A stretch of DNA of 16,558 nt from Gammaproteobacteria bacterium (GTDB lineage Bacteria > Pseudomonadota > Gammaproteobacteria > Arenicellales > Poriferihabitantaceae): contig JAHRAW010000091.1 in assembly GCA_020027415.1 (NCBI GenBank), positions 1 through 16,558 on the forward strand, in the 5' to 3' direction. A program made the translations under genes and the position numbers. The notes below the pieces were generated by a model. The model saw nothing but the letters and a program-made list of their open reading frames with translations. It had not been told where the DNA came from and searched no databases. Shown piece after piece: positions 15,770 through 16,558 of the stretch; the first letter of the stretch is position 1; every line of letters starts with the position of its first letter.

Positions 15770-15793
15770 AAAAAAATAACCGCCGCTCGGCGG
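15770..15793 (-). terminator. Intrinsic terminator of the methyltransferase gene
   Basis: Read on the minus strand, a CCGCC-GAGC-GGCGG hairpin (15793-15780) is followed by TTATTTTTTT (15779-15770). This is a standard rho-independent terminator about 35 nt after the methyltransferase stop. On the + strand the hairpin has no T-run, so it would not terminate the ligase gene in the same way. Confidence 0.8.
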
Positions 15794-15796
15794 CAT

Positions 15797-15812
15797 GCCG
15801 ATACGCCGATAC
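15797..15812. repeat. 8-bp tandem duplication in the convergent gap
   Basis: GCCGATAC occurs twice head to tail (15797-15804, 15805-15812), followed by a further GCC. It lies between the terminator hairpin and the methyltransferase stop. Confidence 0.7.
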
Positions 15813-15828
15813 GCCAAGCAGCGATTTC

Positions 15829-16482
15829 TCATTCGCGACTCTTGCGCCACAGCGTCGCCAACCATGGTTGTTGCGCGCGCGGTTTGCCGGTCGGGCGATA
15901 ATAGTGTCGTAACTCGGTGAAGCCCGCCGCCGTAACATACGCGCGCCAGCGCGGTAAATCGTAAAAACAGCCGTAGCGTTCGCCGTGCCAGCCTTGCTGA
16001 TTGTCGCCGCGCGGATTGGACGCAAACAACACGCCGTCAGCGACCAACGTTTGTTGCAGCGCGCCTAACACCTGCGGAAGTTGTTGCTGCGGCACATGAA
16101 ACAACGATGCATTGGCGAACACGCCATGGAAATGCGCGCGCGGCAAGCGCAGCGTTAAAAAATTTTGTTGCAATACTTCGCAGCCGCAATTCTGGCGCGC
16201 CATTTCCACAAACGCCGCGCAGCCGTCCAAGCCGACCGGCTCATGCCCCAAGGCCGCAAACTGCAACAAATCCCGTCCTGGACCGCAGCCGAAATCAAGG
16301 ATACGATACGGTGGCGGGCTTTGAATTTCAGCCAACAGCGCGGTGATATTTTGGGTGACATTGTGCTGCGCGGTGGCGGCGCAAAAATCATGCGCATGCG
16401 CATCATAGTGCTGCAAGGTGTGAGCGGTGATATCGCGCAGTTGCTCCGCGCTGAGGCTGTTGTCGGCTGGTGCGGTTGGCAT
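15829..16482 (-). CDS. Class I SAM-dependent methyltransferase
   Basis: This 217-residue protein has a class I SAM-binding fold. Motif I is ILDFGCGPGRD at residues 61-71. The acidic end of strand 2 is in PVGLDGC (82-88). A VFANASLFHVP segment (121-131) follows, as in Methyltransf_11/25 family members, and FYDLPRWRAYVTAAGF lies near the C-terminus. No signal peptide or membrane segment is seen, so it is probably cytoplasmic. The substrate cannot be told; small-molecule methylation is likely for this group. The ATG at 16482 lies 16 nt downstream of a 14-bp palindrome, and the gene has its own intrinsic terminator. It is probably a single-gene transcript, convergent with the ligase. Confidence 0.88.
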   Translation of the reverse strand: MPTAPADNSLSAEQLRDITAHTLQHYDAHAHDFCAATAQHNVTQNITALLAEIQSPPPYRILDFGCGPGRDLLQFAALGHEPVGLDGCAAFVEMARQNCGCEVLQQNFLTLRLPRAHFHGVFANASLFHVPQQQLPQVLGALQQTLVADGVLFASNPRGDNQQGWHGERYGCFYDLPRWRAYVTAAGFTELRHYYRPTGKPRAQQPWLATLWRKSRE

Positions 16483-16498
16483 GGCGAATTATTTTTAT

Positions 16499-16512
16499 TT
16501 GCGAGATCGCAA
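16499..16512. promoter_or_regulatory. Palindrome upstream of the methyltransferase, possible operator
   Basis: TTGCGA-GA-TCGCAA is a perfect 6+6 inverted repeat ending 16 nt before the methyltransferase ATG, with an A/T-rich stretch between. Position and symmetry fit a repressor site or the base of a promoter. Regulation is inferred only. Nothing firm is seen in 16513-16558. Confidence 0.4.
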
Positions 16513-16558
16513 GGTTACTTGTGAAATCATTTGCGGGAACATGGATTGTAAAAACGCC

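Overview
The window looks like a moderately GC-rich chromosomal segment of a Gram-negative bacterium, most likely an uncultured gammaproteobacterium. The gene order bamA-skp-lpxD-fabZ-lpxA-lpxB-rnhB-dnaE on the + strand is the classic gammaproteobacterial outer-membrane-biogenesis and lipid A operon. Every gene in that run aligns end to end with its E. coli counterpart and carries its catalytic residues. bamA is cut by the left edge.

Bases 2-10558 (+) hold this run: the last three POTRA domains and barrel of BamA, the periplasmic chaperone Skp, the lipid A enzymes LpxD, LpxA and LpxB with FabZ between them, RNase HII, and the replicative polymerase DnaE. LpxA makes the first acylated intermediate, LpxD adds the second acyl chain, and LpxB joins two sugars. 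FabZ competes for the same 3-hydroxyacyl-ACP pool, and BamA with Skp builds the outer membrane that receives the product. The accA gene that follows dnaE in E. coli is absent.

Bases 10607-13821 (-) hold two genes only 8 nt apart. The first is ispG (MEP isoprenoid pathway), in a sequence form that resembles planctomycete IspG more than E. coli IspG. The second is a large cytoplasmic molybdopterin oxidoreductase with an N-terminal [4Fe-4S] motif. From 13963 (+), divergent from ispG, runs an acyl-CoA synthetase-like AMP-forming ligase with an unusual C-terminal Cys/His-rich, probably zinc-binding tail. From 16482 (-) runs a small SAM-dependent methyltransferase with a clear intrinsic terminator.

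The most unusual structure lies between genes. Seven of the gaps carry a short local tandem duplication, with periods of 6, 8, 9, 12, 14 or 16 bp and a different sequence each time. The best example is 13921-13977: four copies of a 14-bp unit, each containing an ATG and a GAGG. The first three copies therefore encode 5-codon mini-ORFs, each ending in an ATGA overlap with the next start, and the fourth ATG opens the ligase gene. The start region of lpxD is also duplicated upstream, next to a (GCAACC)4 tract. No tRNA, rRNA, CRISPR, insertion sequence or phage gene was seen, and no gene-free stretch exceeds 300 bases.
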